Virus record (IMG/VR): IMGVR_UViG_3300035698_017218
Location: 1-47,660 of that record
Length of the DNA stretch: 47,660 bases
DNA from: a virus
Direction: 5' to 3' (one strand)
In this document: positions 20,701-27,520 of the stretch, piece after piece
Position numbering within the stretch: the stretch's first letter is position 1
Layout: every line of letters begins with the position of its first letter
Made by a program: the position numbers and the translations under genes
Notes under the pieces: model-generated
Told to the model about the DNA's origin: nothing
The model's input: the letters and a program-made list of their open reading frames with translations, nothing else
The model's database searches: none

Positions 20701-23352
20701 TTAAGAGATCGTACCACCAATTTGGATGATTTGGAACGACTTCAAAATGAGATAGTCTCTGCGAGAACAAAATTATCTAAAGCAAAAAAAGAGTACATTG
20801 ATTTTGAAAAAGGTATTTTAGACAAATACCACCGTCTCGCCGGAGAGATAGAAGCCAGGGACACTGGCTTATTCAGATCTGACTTAACTGCAGAACAAAG
20901 GTTGTTGCAAAAGCCTTACCTTGAAGTTGATGTTATTGGAAAAAAGAATGTGATTGTGAGTTATGGTGGTGATGGAACGGCGAAGTTCCAAATTGCACCC
21001 AGTACGCCAACTGAGGAACGTCCGAAAGTGCCATCTCTATATGAAAAGAAAAAAGATGATTGGTTCGGGAATAAGGAGTGGGCTGCTGCAAAAGCAACTG
21101 TTGAAGCAAATAAATTTGAAAAAAGAATACAAGACTCAATCAGTGATAAGCCTAAATTTTTCAACGGCAATAGAAAACGTTGGACACAGCCATTAAAACT
21201 GGAATGGGAACAGGAATGGCAGGATATGGCGAGAACTATTAATGTTTATATTGACATGAAGCGTAACCCGGATCACGCTGAAAAGTATTATGATGATTTG
21301 GCAGAGGATAAACAAAAAATCATTGATTCTGCACAGAATCTAAATACCGAACAAATTTCAATCGCTAATGATATACAGAGTTCTTATAAAAAAATTGGAG
21401 TGGAAGCTCTGGAAGCTGGTGTAATTCATAATTTTGTAGAAAACTATGTCAAACGTAAATGGAATTTTAAGGATCAGGAACAAAGAGATGAGTTTCATCG
21501 AAAATTCGGAACGTCCACAAGCCATGCGAAACATCGGACACTGGATACTATTATCGAAGGTTGGGCAAGAGGGTTTGAGTTAGCGATTGAAAGCGCTACA
21601 AATAACCTGCAAACCTATAAAGTAGAGATCGAAAATACAATTGAGGATAAGAAACTCATCCAGGAAGCGATGAAAATAAAAGACAAAGATGGAGATAAAT
21701 TATTTTCATTCAAGAATCAATCAGGCTATGCTCAAATAAATCATCCAAATTTTACGTGGTGGAGCTATTCTGGAACGTTAGAGACCGATCCGGAAGCGGA
21801 AATATTAACCAAGAAGGATAGAGACCTTATTATCACACCAGAGGGTACAATCCTTAAACGGAAACGAATTTATGCACCGAAAAAGATAGCAGATAACCTG
21901 AATAATGTTTTAGGTACATCTACTTTGATGGGAGAAAGCGGATTTAAAAAGACAGTTGCAGAAGTAACTCATTACAATGCAGCAATCAAGGCAATGATCC
22001 TGCAAACAAGTTTTTTCCATCATCTTGCATTTACTAACTCCTTTGTACTTGGCGGTGCTTTAGAAAGCCTTAAAGATGTTAATGTTGTTAAATCTTATAA
22101 AAAAGGTCTGAAAGCATTTGAAGAATTAGGACCAGAAGTTGAATTGTTGATTAGGAATGGGCTAACTATCGGACGGATGCAAGATTTTATTGAAAATTTT
22201 GCACGTCAACAAACAGGGCTCACAAAAATATTAGACAAAACAATGGCAACTAAAGCCATAAAAGAAAAAATTATACTATTTCAGGAAAAACAAGCACGAT
22301 CATTGTTTCAACGATATGGCGCCGGGTTAAAAGTTTATACTGCTTTATTAGAATATAGGAGAATGTTAAAGCATAACCCAACAATGGAGCCAAACGAAAG
22401 AGCTAAAATAGTTGCGAATCTTACCAATGATGATTTTGGTGGCCTTCATCTTGGCAGACTTGGTAGAGACCCAACAGCACAGCATGTTTTTAGATTATTT
22501 GCTTTAGCGCCTGATTGGACTGAATCAAATGTGAGATCAATGGTAAAAGCCATCAAAGCTGGTTCTAAAGAAGAAACAAAATTATACCGAAGGCTTTGGC
22601 GTAGAGTTGTAGTAAGAGGAATGGGATTAACTATTGCAGCTAATTTATTGTTGGCTTTATGGGATGAAGACGATGATGATAAAAATTATAAGGATGCTGT
22701 GTTGAGACGGTATAGAACGGCATGGGATAAAGGCTATCTAAAATGGATGGATGTTGACATAACTCCTGTTTATCGTGCTTTAGGTGGTGACAAAGACAAC
22801 AAATCTTACTTTTCATTAATTGGACATTTTAGAGATCCTATTAAATTTGTTCTTCATCCAATAACATCTGCACAACACAAAGGCAGTGTGTTTTTTAGAA
22901 TAATGTTTGAGACACTAAAGGGAACTGACTGGCGTGGCAGACCATTTACTACGTGGGATGAATTATTTGGGCTGGACGCTGAAAAATGGAGTCCTAATTA
23001 TAAAGGTGTCTATAAAATAAGTAACCGGAAAATAGGATACCGAACAGGTGATCCAAAAGGTGGTAAACTAAAGGGAAGTTTAACTAAATCGAAATATCAG
23101 GGCAGGGGAGGCCCTATAAGCTACGAAAAGATACCGTCATGGATGCTACATGAGATTCGCCAAATGACACCCATCCAGGTACAAAATTTCATTGGCTACT
23201 TAACTGGCGAACTGGATGGTATTGAAGCCATTGGCAAGTCCATGGGGCTACGCATGACAGTTAGCGAACCATATCCTAAAAAAGAAGAAAAGAAAAAGCC
23301 AATAGCACAACCACAAAAAAGACGTAAACTAAAACGAAAGCGGATTAAATGA
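11779..23352 (+). CDS. Giant phage polyvalent protein (3857 aa) with ParB-like, GNAT-like, three zincin-type and LPD38-type regions
   Basis: One uninterrupted frame, about a quarter of the window. In order: charged N-terminal region; Gly/Ala-rich hydrophobic segments at about 404-461; Pro/Glu linker near 675-780; ParB/sulfiredoxin-like domain at about 1075-1124 (NPLIVV, LEGANRFDAMKIRGAKSIPAM); GNAT-like region at about 1243-1351; LPD1-type domain with HEWFH at 1748-1752; second zincin HEFAH at 2118-2122; block with EEIQSDWHQ at 2488 and AWTTGSQQVDRY near 2605, then GGEGMIEFYDRKLP; third zincin HELQH at 2925-2929; C-terminal LPD38-type helical region with RLFALAPDWTESN near 3571. Such polyvalent proteins are thought to be injected with phage DNA and to disarm host defences (Iyer and colleagues' concept). 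The Shine-Dalgarno AAGG precedes the ATG by five bases. Individual activities are inferred from motifs. Confidence 0.85.
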   Translation: MGILTGKKRTTKEIYDNLIQPTEYQPVADRVGHPALQPDLPYSDPLKPKKSYVDTLLEEAGQSVRPDPPGPQEQPTREDQAFDPEGIEYDYESAIKAGLEADETQHWESRVPETGLLLKGRNHDTWNKTVEAEKIRGNKIIKRDGRYYSLEPDQFQSEEVALQKPELYPEYSKRRKEGLSHEAAINVAQTGFKGFGGGKPSEKGVSGEFDYDVTGRYDRRENVLKEIGNLKKQVETVNQNYAKNQPVFDLNQVYQQKFEDFNDVIVDDKFTGTESDYNRYKKLSDEYSRFVEKNKSIFDQFGDEVTNQQQQDIERYNELLSEYGTLEYDKQQEERGALGNLKESFKGGLESASIDMMFYDSMMGGINPDVALKIKAEYERRLQANPIDANNWLESLANATAEMVGPMSEGIREGMGIGLGAAGAAIIAGQAGPQALLPEELITAPIAYAAGTAAGAGLYWYKQGSGNMYAALLEEGVDEDVAKPVAMAAGIPYAVLEFLQVGKIAKKVFKINKVPEKVIANTVAKVIFKVGKKLGKNVFRETSEELLQEITQIASDEIGKELNNQLKGTELAHVKTDDAIQRVFKTGQGAIGPLSVLLIPGHAANMITSVRGVNKFNNEIGKIATGLGIEKKNALNISQKIITDINNGEDTQRSIAKRFSEFVVSEQSKDIKEPVEPTEKPPVEQPDVEPEISPSEMETIESEVEKLKETDPELYKQRKEELEQVKKLEKEASETEKPIEATEKPQEAPESTISVKPTVITKDEKKVGVKAPVERKKLGKNKVTIPDKEKLTFESEMGNLESGQIIPGGLRQVTHLGEKGVPEKVVVGRFNTASTNPEWYRESGLLQEYGKKRILNVMNKALAGESLTDKQVEIYDDVRNALSEYEFKLSQTVAVMPEAEKIETKEDLAKTIEPSVSETKPFKTSEVKGEKETVFYDDLKEGDTFTINGEDFKVTDKTKRQMTVKDGVTYQLEPDFSPLDIDKGSLGKEEVKPDSKERFVEPTKTIETKTVDEHNKYFGLARNKVDGLTVRDKIPNQSSISASLTEYEILDGVREVPLSLFDESPPDVNTKTSSLADEISESGEINPLIVVVDNEGLYVLEGANRFDAMKIRGAKSIPAMVVLDSDAIKTKKPEIKTEKTEAGDQVTFKPAAELPKGKKKLKPGQKKLTRQEGGLFEVEKPKGKQEGLFAPKQKKLTRKELERADKGGKVVERPVEKEKLERPFVNDGNKLVVKEIGDYKISVDDVNDATHIVLWKDVEVKGKRFDKKVGTFGITKTEDKFLKVTGIDIDKTERGQDFAKKMYEVALQYSHKDIKGIKSYLPNRVNKLQIPKIYKRLGAVEIDDYQYIYKEGTPKKTLKKKQEVPNLNEDFDVNEQKIHLGTDLGRKGTELYHIQSLGNGKDINFYIKAKDKAALQAEIYKLPVKLNDYTTLITRDRFPTEMMKDPDNYGGYGYRNYQGNKNIYYKENKKSDIPGDVEKATPTTDIDAGIKKGEKIDDFGEKIGGARKDLDVKKGKKLGKQIAGWKKKYSILKNKEGTFNLVKISKSRFGGFTTIKTGLATEKEAEDLMPLAEVSSKHRVSLGRKKDDNKYYIYRVIDGRYVKLIDVPFDTEKDGMTYMAKNAEEVINKKFQFPVRPHLDKIERTGKQQRTGDVSPQQFQETFGFRGVEFGNWLPNDERQGVLNFAYDGLLDLANLLNVPPKALTLNGDLAAAFGSRGSGLISAAAHYEPTKAVFNLTRINGAGSLAHEWFHALDNYIGKLSAGSLDKRTEIYATEHYLGTKSRKELRDAFENVINTTRRKKVMQEADLDRERKIFEYSGKSLEEKLSVIKRDLEQDYSDYSYKKRHIKPASKEQIEKFDKLAEKIRKGDIGEKVWVKTPLKRYSQGFYTYKPIQDISEIYKAVRGRTGFAEHGVLGSLNLQLNGFINAKQRWENIQKAPVEEKTVRTNFQTEALEVDKMRASPYWSRLREMGARAFEAYVQDKVEESGDKSQYLVYGAENKYYALLGLKPYPETSERKEINKAFDELFKTIKTKETDKGVEFYQYKRKIPKNERFHRDAAELLSQAVKGIEVVTDQKAFDEIREKRGHRQDTVGIYVSSEKKIYVNPKLATKDTVFHEFAHPVINHVKESDPKLYQQGIDLIKGTKYDKEASELGYTDPLDEGLVQAIGEKGAQIHDTAQRNKFIQWLKKFWIRINRAFKKLFGFNTSLDDFTTMFANEMLSGREILDVGTGKGRKLRRQESRLAPVFYSHAERVVLDKFPNKMGAPSVNNWLAKQQVKPEELEWLDIESLTARKLSITKQELLDWIAGNRVQVEEVTKKERQEYGIPDYTSEDHARLRKLLKEDDYLGFDSSNAAKQAILEHPDWTDRWDVSNSELIELGNKYRNSVADHQTKKAKYSEQQLSGGENYREVLLTLPIKETLPTGITRDAQGKLRDSTGAITIQEEVQKFMPEQGYKSTHWEEPNVLAHVRFNERVDEDGNKVLFIEEIQSDWHQAGKEKGYKSQEIIVSAEKKSEIARSDLKNFRKENNLTVYEMAYGPESPGLKTEWERLRNKVADTDSELNKIKTEMIPNAPFKSEKAWSLLVMKRMIRWGAENGFDKVAWTTGSQQVDRYESSFRRSVDNIKWDVYKDNYKSYPDMREAKAYKNGKLIFHGTIDKDGKVIDADMGEAIGRSLSEVFGKKIATEVMKEPVGDVKGDDLTIGGEGMIEFYDRKLPGYVDKFIKKFGSRVEKTSLQAKDEVDIDVHSFPITDQMREVALGQGFAQFQFLGKKARTADKSLRTKAQQMEKHAAKLEGKKKEDALDNIRKETGWFRGLDDQWRFEIDDSQMDIKFDEMFVNKDEQVKGDIAHISGFNLGDFIKHDELFQAYPELKTHTVNFLIHPHNNNTGSYMPAMPMTENTTISPDLQIQATSKETLRDILLHELQHAVQEIEGFARGGNLQSVANMSERQTDDKLTAEITDLSNTIKEYTELRDRTTNLDDLERLQNEIVSARTKLSKAKKEYIDFEKGILDKYHRLAGEIEARDTGLFRSDLTAEQRLLQKPYLEVDVIGKKNVIVSYGGDGTAKFQIAPSTPTEERPKVPSLYEKKKDDWFGNKEWAAAKATVEANKFEKRIQDSISDKPKFFNGNRKRWTQPLKLEWEQEWQDMARTINVYIDMKRNPDHAEKYYDDLAEDKQKIIDSAQNLNTEQISIANDIQSSYKKIGVEALEAGVIHNFVENYVKRKWNFKDQEQRDEFHRKFGTSTSHAKHRTLDTIIEGWARGFELAIESATNNLQTYKVEIENTIEDKKLIQEAMKIKDKDGDKLFSFKNQSGYAQINHPNFTWWSYSGTLETDPEAEILTKKDRDLIITPEGTILKRKRIYAPKKIADNLNNVLGTSTLMGESGFKKTVAEVTHYNAAIKAMILQTSFFHHLAFTNSFVLGGALESLKDVNVVKSYKKGLKAFEELGPEVELLIRNGLTIGRMQDFIENFARQQTGLTKILDKTMATKAIKEKIILFQEKQARSLFQRYGAGLKVYTALLEYRRMLKHNPTMEPNERAKIVANLTNDDFGGLHLGRLGRDPTAQHVFRLFALAPDWTESNVRSMVKAIKAGSKEETKLYRRLWRRVVVRGMGLTIAANLLLALWDEDDDDKNYKDAVLRRYRTAWDKGYLKWMDVDITPVYRALGGDKDNKSYFSLIGHFRDPIKFVLHPITSAQHKGSVFFRIMFETLKGTDWRGRPFTTWDELFGLDAEKWSPNYKGVYKISNRKIGYRTGDPKGGKLKGSLTKSKYQGRGGPISYEKIPSWMLHEIRQMTPIQVQNFIGYLTGELDGIEAIGKSMGLRMTVSEPYPKKEEKKKPIAQPQKRRKLKRKRIK

Positions 23353-24320
23353 ATAGAAAAGAAATTACGTTAAATGCAGTTCGGAGATTCCAACATTTAC
23401 CCATAAAAACCATTGCCAGATATTTGATTGCTGAATATGGTGAATATTACGACAATGATCTCGAAAAAGCGCGGTCTGCTGTTAGAAACGTAGTGGGGAA
23501 AAATGGTGAAACTAATAGAAAAACTTCAGCGACTAAAGAATTTTTCAGAGATAAGCCAATTCCCCTGCCTAAAACCTGGGCTATGAAAAGGACACCTTAT
23601 CACTTACCTCCTGGATTATGGTTGGTGATGTCTGATCTCCATGTTCCGTATCACGAACCGCTGCCAATCGAAACGGTTATCAAATGGGGACAATCACAGA
23701 AAGTTGATGGAATCTTATTAAACGGTGATGTGTTGGACCTGGCTGCCGTTGCTTTCTGGATAAATGAAAAAAGGGATTTTAATAAGGAGTTGGAAGCTGG
23801 AATCGATTTTTTAGATTTTTTACGCAATGAATTTCCAAAACAAAAGATTGTGTATAAACCAGGCAACCACGAATACAGACTACCAAGGAAAATCACATCA
23901 CAAATTCCGGAACTATCCGAATCTCCGATAGCTTGTGTTGAAACTGTCATGGGCTTTGAAGAACGAGATATTGAATTTCTTGATTATTACCAAAAGGTGT
24001 ATGCCGGGAAGCTACCCATCTTCCATGGACATGAATTTCGCTTTATTCATCGATCTGTTTCACCTGCCAGGGGTTTGTTTTTGCGAACTGCAAATTTTGC
24101 AGCGTGTAGCCATTGCCACAATACGAGTGAATTCACGAAAAGAGATTGTAATGACAATATCATTACAACGTGGAGCTTTGGTTGTCTCTGTAATCTCTCT
24201 CCTGACTACAACCCTTATGGGAATGATTGGAACTGGGGAGCAGCCATGATCGATGTTGAGAAAAACGGTAGTTTTGAAGTTGAAAATCGGAAAGTGATGT
24301 CAAGTGGGAAGTTAAAGTAA
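23349..24320 (+). CDS. Calcineurin-like metallophosphoesterase
   Basis: 323 residues. All metal-binding motifs of the family are visible: D96-L-H98, G126-D-V (GDVLDL), G172-N-H-E175 and H226-G-H228. Residues 1-60 form a small helical domain (NAVRRFQHLPIKTIARYLIAEYG) that could bind nucleic acid. The product may be a nuclease or a phosphatase acting on nucleotides; the substrate is not visible. It overlaps the giant polyvalent gene by four bases (ATGA), so it is probably translated with it. Confidence 0.85.
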   Translation: MNRKEITLNAVRRFQHLPIKTIARYLIAEYGEYYDNDLEKARSAVRNVVGKNGETNRKTSATKEFFRDKPIPLPKTWAMKRTPYHLPPGLWLVMSDLHVPYHEPLPIETVIKWGQSQKVDGILLNGDVLDLAAVAFWINEKRDFNKELEAGIDFLDFLRNEFPKQKIVYKPGNHEYRLPRKITSQIPELSESPIACVETVMGFEERDIEFLDYYQKVYAGKLPIFHGHEFRFIHRSVSPARGLFLRTANFAACSHCHNTSEFTKRDCNDNIITTWSFGCLCNLSPDYNPYGNDWNWGAAMIDVEKNGSFEVENRKVMSSGKLK

Positions 24321-24321
24321 T

Positions 24322-24417
24322 ATGAAAGAAAAAATTATCGAACTGTTGCCTTATATAATGTATGCGCTTGGAAGTTTGTTTTTCCTTGCTGGGAGCATTA
24401 TGGTAATTATACGTTAA
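24322..24417 (+). CDS. 31-residue membrane peptide in the lysis cassette
   Basis: Starts one base after the phosphoesterase stop and reads MKEKIIELLPYIMYALGSLF then FLAGSIMVIIR. It is a single transmembrane helix flanked by charged residues, directly upstream of the lysozyme. Size and position fit a pinholin-like or holin-regulator peptide. The Shine-Dalgarno is poor, so translation probably depends on coupling to the upstream stop. Confidence 0.5.
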   Translation: MKEKIIELLPYIMYALGSLFFLAGSIMVIIR

Positions 24418-24443
24418 TTTATTAAGGAGCTAAAGGAGAATAA

Positions 24444-24863
24444 ATGGATTTAAGAATTGTAACTGAACAAATAATTAGACATGAAGGATTTCGCAACAAG
24501 CCGTATAAATGTACGGCAAATAAATTAACAATTGGTTACGGTCGCAATATTGAAGATAATGGAATAACTAAAACAGAAGCATCTGTATTGTTACAGAATG
24601 ATATTTTACAGTGTCAAAAACAATTAAGAAAAATATTTGATAATTACGATAGTTATCCAGAAGTAATTCAGCATGTTTTAACAGATATGATATATAATCT
24701 TGGATTAACACGTTTTAAAAACTTTAAGAAAATGATTAAAGCTGTAAAACTTAAAGATTATAATCGAATGATTAAAGAAATGAAAGATTCATCGTGGTAT
24801 AATCAAGTACAAAATCGTGCTAACAATTTAATTAAAATAATTGAACTATTTAATAATCATTAA
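24444..24863 (+). CDS. Endolysin, T4-type lysozyme (GH24)
   Basis: 139 residues, one catalytic domain, no signal peptide or SAR anchor. The catalytic triad appears as E14 (RHEGF), C23 (YKCTANK) and T29 (LTIGYG), with the GH24 spacing E-8aa-D/C-5aa-T. Cys in place of the usual Asp is a known variant. The fold continues with AFDMI-like helices (VLTDMIYNLGLTRF). It cleaves the MurNAc-GlcNAc bond of peptidoglycan. Because it has no export signal it needs a holin, and two membrane proteins flank it. The Shine-Dalgarno is GGAG, eight bases upstream. Confidence 0.9.
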   Translation: MDLRIVTEQIIRHEGFRNKPYKCTANKLTIGYGRNIEDNGITKTEASVLLQNDILQCQKQLRKIFDNYDSYPEVIQHVLTDMIYNLGLTRFKNFKKMIKAVKLKDYNRMIKEMKDSSWYNQVQNRANNLIKIIELFNNH

Positions 24864-24876
24864 GGAGAAAGTAAAA

Positions 24877-25155
24877 ATGAAAGTATCTGATTTTTTTAGA
24901 GAAACAGTAGGCGGAAAATTAAGCACCAGTCGTCTTGCCGGATTTCTTATTGTTATTGGATTTATGGTAGACTGGATGTCTCATATATTTATGAGATTAA
25001 CTTTAGCAATTCCAGACGCTCTTACTACAATGGGTGAAATAAAAATATTCATAGAAAACCTTGAATTTCATCCGGATTGGGCAATTGTTACTTTGATTGC
25101 ATCAGTTCTTGGAATTAAAGAAATTGGAAAAGTATTTGGTAAAGACCAACAATAA
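24877..25155 (+). CDS. Putative holin
   Basis: 92 residues from the ATG with the clear AAGGAG Shine-Dalgarno. An earlier start at 24841 lies inside the lysozyme. Two hydrophobic segments are visible at about 20-40 (LAGFLIVIGFMVDWM) and 66-84 (WAIVTLIASVLGI), with a charged, short C-terminus (KVFGKDQQ). It follows the endolysin by 13 bases and is the last gene before a terminator. Size, two-helix topology and position support a holin; no named family recognised. Confidence 0.65.
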   Translation: MKVSDFFRETVGGKLSTSRLAGFLIVIGFMVDWMSHIFMRLTLAIPDALTTMGEIKIFIENLEFHPDWAIVTLIASVLGIKEIGKVFGKDQQ

Positions 25156-25202
25156 ACGCAAAAAAGTAATTAAATAAACAAATAGTTATCAAAGGTACAG
25201 CG

Positions 25203-25238
25203 AAAGTGCTAACTTAATTTTAAGTTGGCACTTTTTTT
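25203..25238 (+). terminator. Rho-independent terminator after the lysis cassette
   Basis: Left arm AGTGCTAACTTA (25205-25216), loop ATTT, right arm TAAGTTGGCACT (25221-25232): 12 pairs with one G-U wobble, extended by A-U pairs. It is followed by seven T (25232-25238). It ends the long rightward tail/polyvalent/lysis transcription unit. Confidence 0.9.
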
Positions 25239-25314
25239 GTTATACATAAATTCAATATTATCAAGAGTGGATTAAAAAAAACTAATAAAAAATAGTAAAA
25301 ACTAAAAAAAACAC

Positions 25315-25343
25315 TTGCTTTTATTAATTTATTATTTTATATT
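25315..25343 (+). promoter_or_regulatory. Rightward sigma70-type promoter for the early region
   Basis: TTGCTT (25315-25320), spacer of exactly 17, TATATT (25338-25343), with A/T-rich DNA upstream (runs of A from 25274). The first 13 bases match the leftward promoter at 11771. It lies just after the terminator and 44 bases before the first early gene. The match to the host consensus suggests expression immediately on infection. Confidence 0.65.
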
Positions 25344-25386
25344 GTTTCAGGCAAAAGAAATTATAATGAACTATACTGGAGAAAAT

Positions 25387-25587
25387 ATGTCAAAAAATCC
25401 TAACGATTTCAAAACGATCCCGGTCCCTGTAAAAAGAGACCTACACGAAAAAGTAAAGGGAATCGCTCTCAAAAATGGGATTGCAATATCTCAACAAGCC
25501 CGGATATTCATTATCCAGGGTGTTGAACAAAGTGAACAAAGTGAACAAAGTGAACAAAGTCAGGATGCAGAACAGGTAACTGGTTAA
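25387..25587 (+). CDS. Small ribbon-helix-helix-like regulator with SEQ repeats
   Basis: 66 residues from ATG 25387, which has GGAG five bases upstream. A second possible start at 25366 would add seven residues. The pattern FKTIPVPVKRDLHEKVKGIALKNGI followed by SQQARIFIIQG resembles a beta strand plus two helices of an RHH (Arc/CopG-like) DNA-binding protein. The tail has four Glu-Gln-Ser repeats. As first gene after an early promoter it could autoregulate that promoter. RHH assignment is by pattern only. Confidence 0.5.
   Translation: MSKNPNDFKTIPVPVKRDLHEKVKGIALKNGIAISQQARIFIIQGVEQSEQSEQSEQSQDAEQVTG
25525..25560 (+). repeat. Four perfect tandem copies of a 9-base unit (GAACAAAGT)
   Basis: GAACAAAGT repeated four times in frame, encoding the Glu-Gln-Ser tail of the small regulator. 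Perfect copies imply recent slippage, so copy number may vary between phage variants. Confidence 0.9.
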
Positions 25588-25618
25588 TACCAATTAAATA
25601 ATACAAAAGAGATGTGTT

Positions 25619-27217
25619 ATGAAAGCTACCATCAAAGAAGTTAGGAACCGAAAATTCCTTGTCTCTGTATCTTATGAAGATAAAGACGTATTGAAAAATA
25701 CGGTTGACCATATAAAATGGAATGCAAAAGATAAGTTATGGGAAATACCGGGGACAATGGAAAATCTTATGCTGTTAAATTCTACATTTGAAGTAGATAG
25801 TAATCAAATAACAGCATACGTGGATTCTTTGATTCACGAATACGATAAAATTAAATACATTAATAAAATTCGCAATGACCCGAACTGGAAATGTTTAGAT
25901 TCTCAACTTTCTTACCTCTACCAACATCAAGGCGTTGCATTTGAAGCAGCTCGCATTTTCAATCAATACGCCATCTTTCTTGATACCGGAACCGGAAAAA
26001 CTGTTACTGCTATCGAGATTATTAAATATTATAACACGCGCACTTTGGTTGTTTGTCCTCTGACAATCATTGAAGATGCCTGGATGGAAGATATTGAAAA
26101 GTTTTCCCCAGAACTGAAGGCTGTGAGTCTATGGGCGCCAACAAAACAAAAACGCTTGAAAAAATTTGCTTTAGATAAACAAATTTATATTGCAAATTTT
26201 GAAGGTGTTAAGATGTTGGAAAAAGAAATTATCAATAAACAATTCGGACTCATTATCGTTGACGAGTCCAGTAAAATGAAAGACCCAAAATCGCAAATAA
26301 CTAAATGCCTGTTACGTCTCTCAAAAGAAATAAAACATAGATATATTTTGTCCGGATCACCGGCATCCAATACACCGCTCGAATATTGGGCACAAATGAA
26401 TTTTATCGATCCCAATATACTCGGAGATAATTTCTACCGTTTCCGAAATCTGTATTTCAACTCTGATTATATGGGTTACACCTGGACAATATCAGACAAA
26501 AACAGAAAAAAGATTATGGAAAAGATAAAACAAAAAGCAATTTTTTATTCGAAGGACGAATGTCTTGATTTGCCTGACAGAACATACCAGGTTCGGAAAA
26601 TCACAATGTCAGATCCACAGAAAGCGGCATACAAAGAAATGAAGAATAATCTGGTCATTGAATTGAAAGATGCTACCATTACAGCAGCTAATCAAATTTC
26701 AAAGATTATGAAGTTGCGCCAGGTAACTTCCGGGTATGTCTACCATGATGCGGGAATAGTTAAAATTGCCGATACCAAATTAAAGGAACTGCAAACGGTT
26801 TTAGACGAAATTGGAGATAAGCAGGTAATCATCTGGCTTAACTTCCATTTTGAAGGCAATACAATCATGGAAAAATTAGAAGGTAAGGCATGTGCTTTAT
26901 GGGGAAAATTAAAACATGATGATCGCCATGCCGCAATAAACGATTTTAAAAATGGAAATTACCAATACTTAGTCGCTAATCCGGCAACCGCCGCTCATGG
27001 TTTGACTTTTACTAACTGTTCCTACAATATTTATTTTTCACTTTCTTATAGTGCGGAATTATGGAAACAATCAAAAGAACGTACTCACAGGATAGGTACT
27101 ACAAAGAATGTTACTTACATTTATCTCTTATGTAAAGATTCAATTGATGAAAAAATATACGAATCATTGCAACAAAAAAAGAAAATATCAACTGAATGTT
27201 TGGAGTGGTTAAAATGA
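25619..27217 (+). CDS. SNF2-family DEAD-like helicase/ATPase
   Basis: 532 residues. Motif I is D122-T-G-T-G-K-T128; motif II is D215-E-S-S; motif III is LSGSPASNTPLEYW. The C-terminal RecA fold has ANPATAAHGLTF (motif V) and R488-T-H-R-I-G (motif VI), followed by DSIDEKIYESLQQK. This order is that of phage SNF2/SWI2-like translocases. Residues 1-65 are an N-terminal extension with beta-strand pattern (KFLVSVSYEDKDVLK). The role is likely DNA remodelling in replication or recombination. It is first large gene of the early unit; the next gene starts within its stop (ATGA). Confidence 0.9.
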   Translation: MKATIKEVRNRKFLVSVSYEDKDVLKNTVDHIKWNAKDKLWEIPGTMENLMLLNSTFEVDSNQITAYVDSLIHEYDKIKYINKIRNDPNWKCLDSQLSYLYQHQGVAFEAARIFNQYAIFLDTGTGKTVTAIEIIKYYNTRTLVVCPLTIIEDAWMEDIEKFSPELKAVSLWAPTKQKRLKKFALDKQIYIANFEGVKMLEKEIINKQFGLIIVDESSKMKDPKSQITKCLLRLSKEIKHRYILSGSPASNTPLEYWAQMNFIDPNILGDNFYRFRNLYFNSDYMGYTWTISDKNRKKIMEKIKQKAIFYSKDECLDLPDRTYQVRKITMSDPQKAAYKEMKNNLVIELKDATITAANQISKIMKLRQVTSGYVYHDAGIVKIADTKLKELQTVLDEIGDKQVIIWLNFHFEGNTIMEKLEGKACALWGKLKHDDRHAAINDFKNGNYQYLVANPATAAHGLTFTNCSYNIYFSLSYSAELWKQSKERTHRIGTTKNVTYIYLLCKDSIDEKIYESLQQKKKISTECLEWLK

Positions 27218-27408
27218 CAAAAGAACAAGAAATTCAATACTTTAAAGATCGGTTAGTCAATAGTATAAGCCCACTGCCAAATTGGTGGCAAAGAATTATT
27301 TTAGTTTTAGTGCTTGGCATAGTAATATCAATATACTGTTATGTCGTTGGAAGTGTTATTTTAGAATGTATTCAAGAATTAGTTGGTATGTTTCAATATA
27401 ATAATTGA
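27214..27408 (+). CDS. Small single-pass membrane protein
   Basis: 64 residues from ATG 27214, which overlaps the helicase stop. A charged N-terminus (MTKEQEIQYFKDRLVN) with a Trp pair precedes one long hydrophobic segment at about residues 27-53 (IILVLVLGIVISIYCYVVGSVIL). Function unknown. An early-expressed membrane protein could act in superinfection exclusion, but nothing in the sequence shows this. Confidence 0.6.
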   Translation: MTKEQEIQYFKDRLVNSISPLPNWWQRIILVLVLGIVISIYCYVVGSVILECIQELVGMFQYNN

Positions 27409-27438
27409 AAAAAAAACTCTAATTAGGGAATGTGTCTG

Positions 27439-27471
27439 TTGACATTAATGATTTGAATAAGTCATTGTCAA
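27439..27471. promoter_or_regulatory. Imperfect inverted repeat, operator-like
   Basis: TTGACATTAATGA (27439-27451) faces TCATTGTCAA (27462-27471). The arms pair as TTGACA/TGTCAA and ATGA/TCAT, with three extra bases in the left arm. It lies in the 112-base gap before the Ala/Tyr-repeat gene. TTGACA could be a -35 box, but no good -10 follows at 16-18 bases. A regulator binding site is the simplest reading. Confidence 0.35.
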
Positions 27472-27520
27472 TATGACGCGTTTAAAAGAATGCTTAACAA
27501 ATTAGACAACGAGGTAGATT

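Noticed and set aside
27439-27467. TTGACA as a promoter before the Ala/Tyr gene
   Set aside because: No acceptable -10 box at 16-18 bases (TCATTG at 17); kept only as an inverted repeat.
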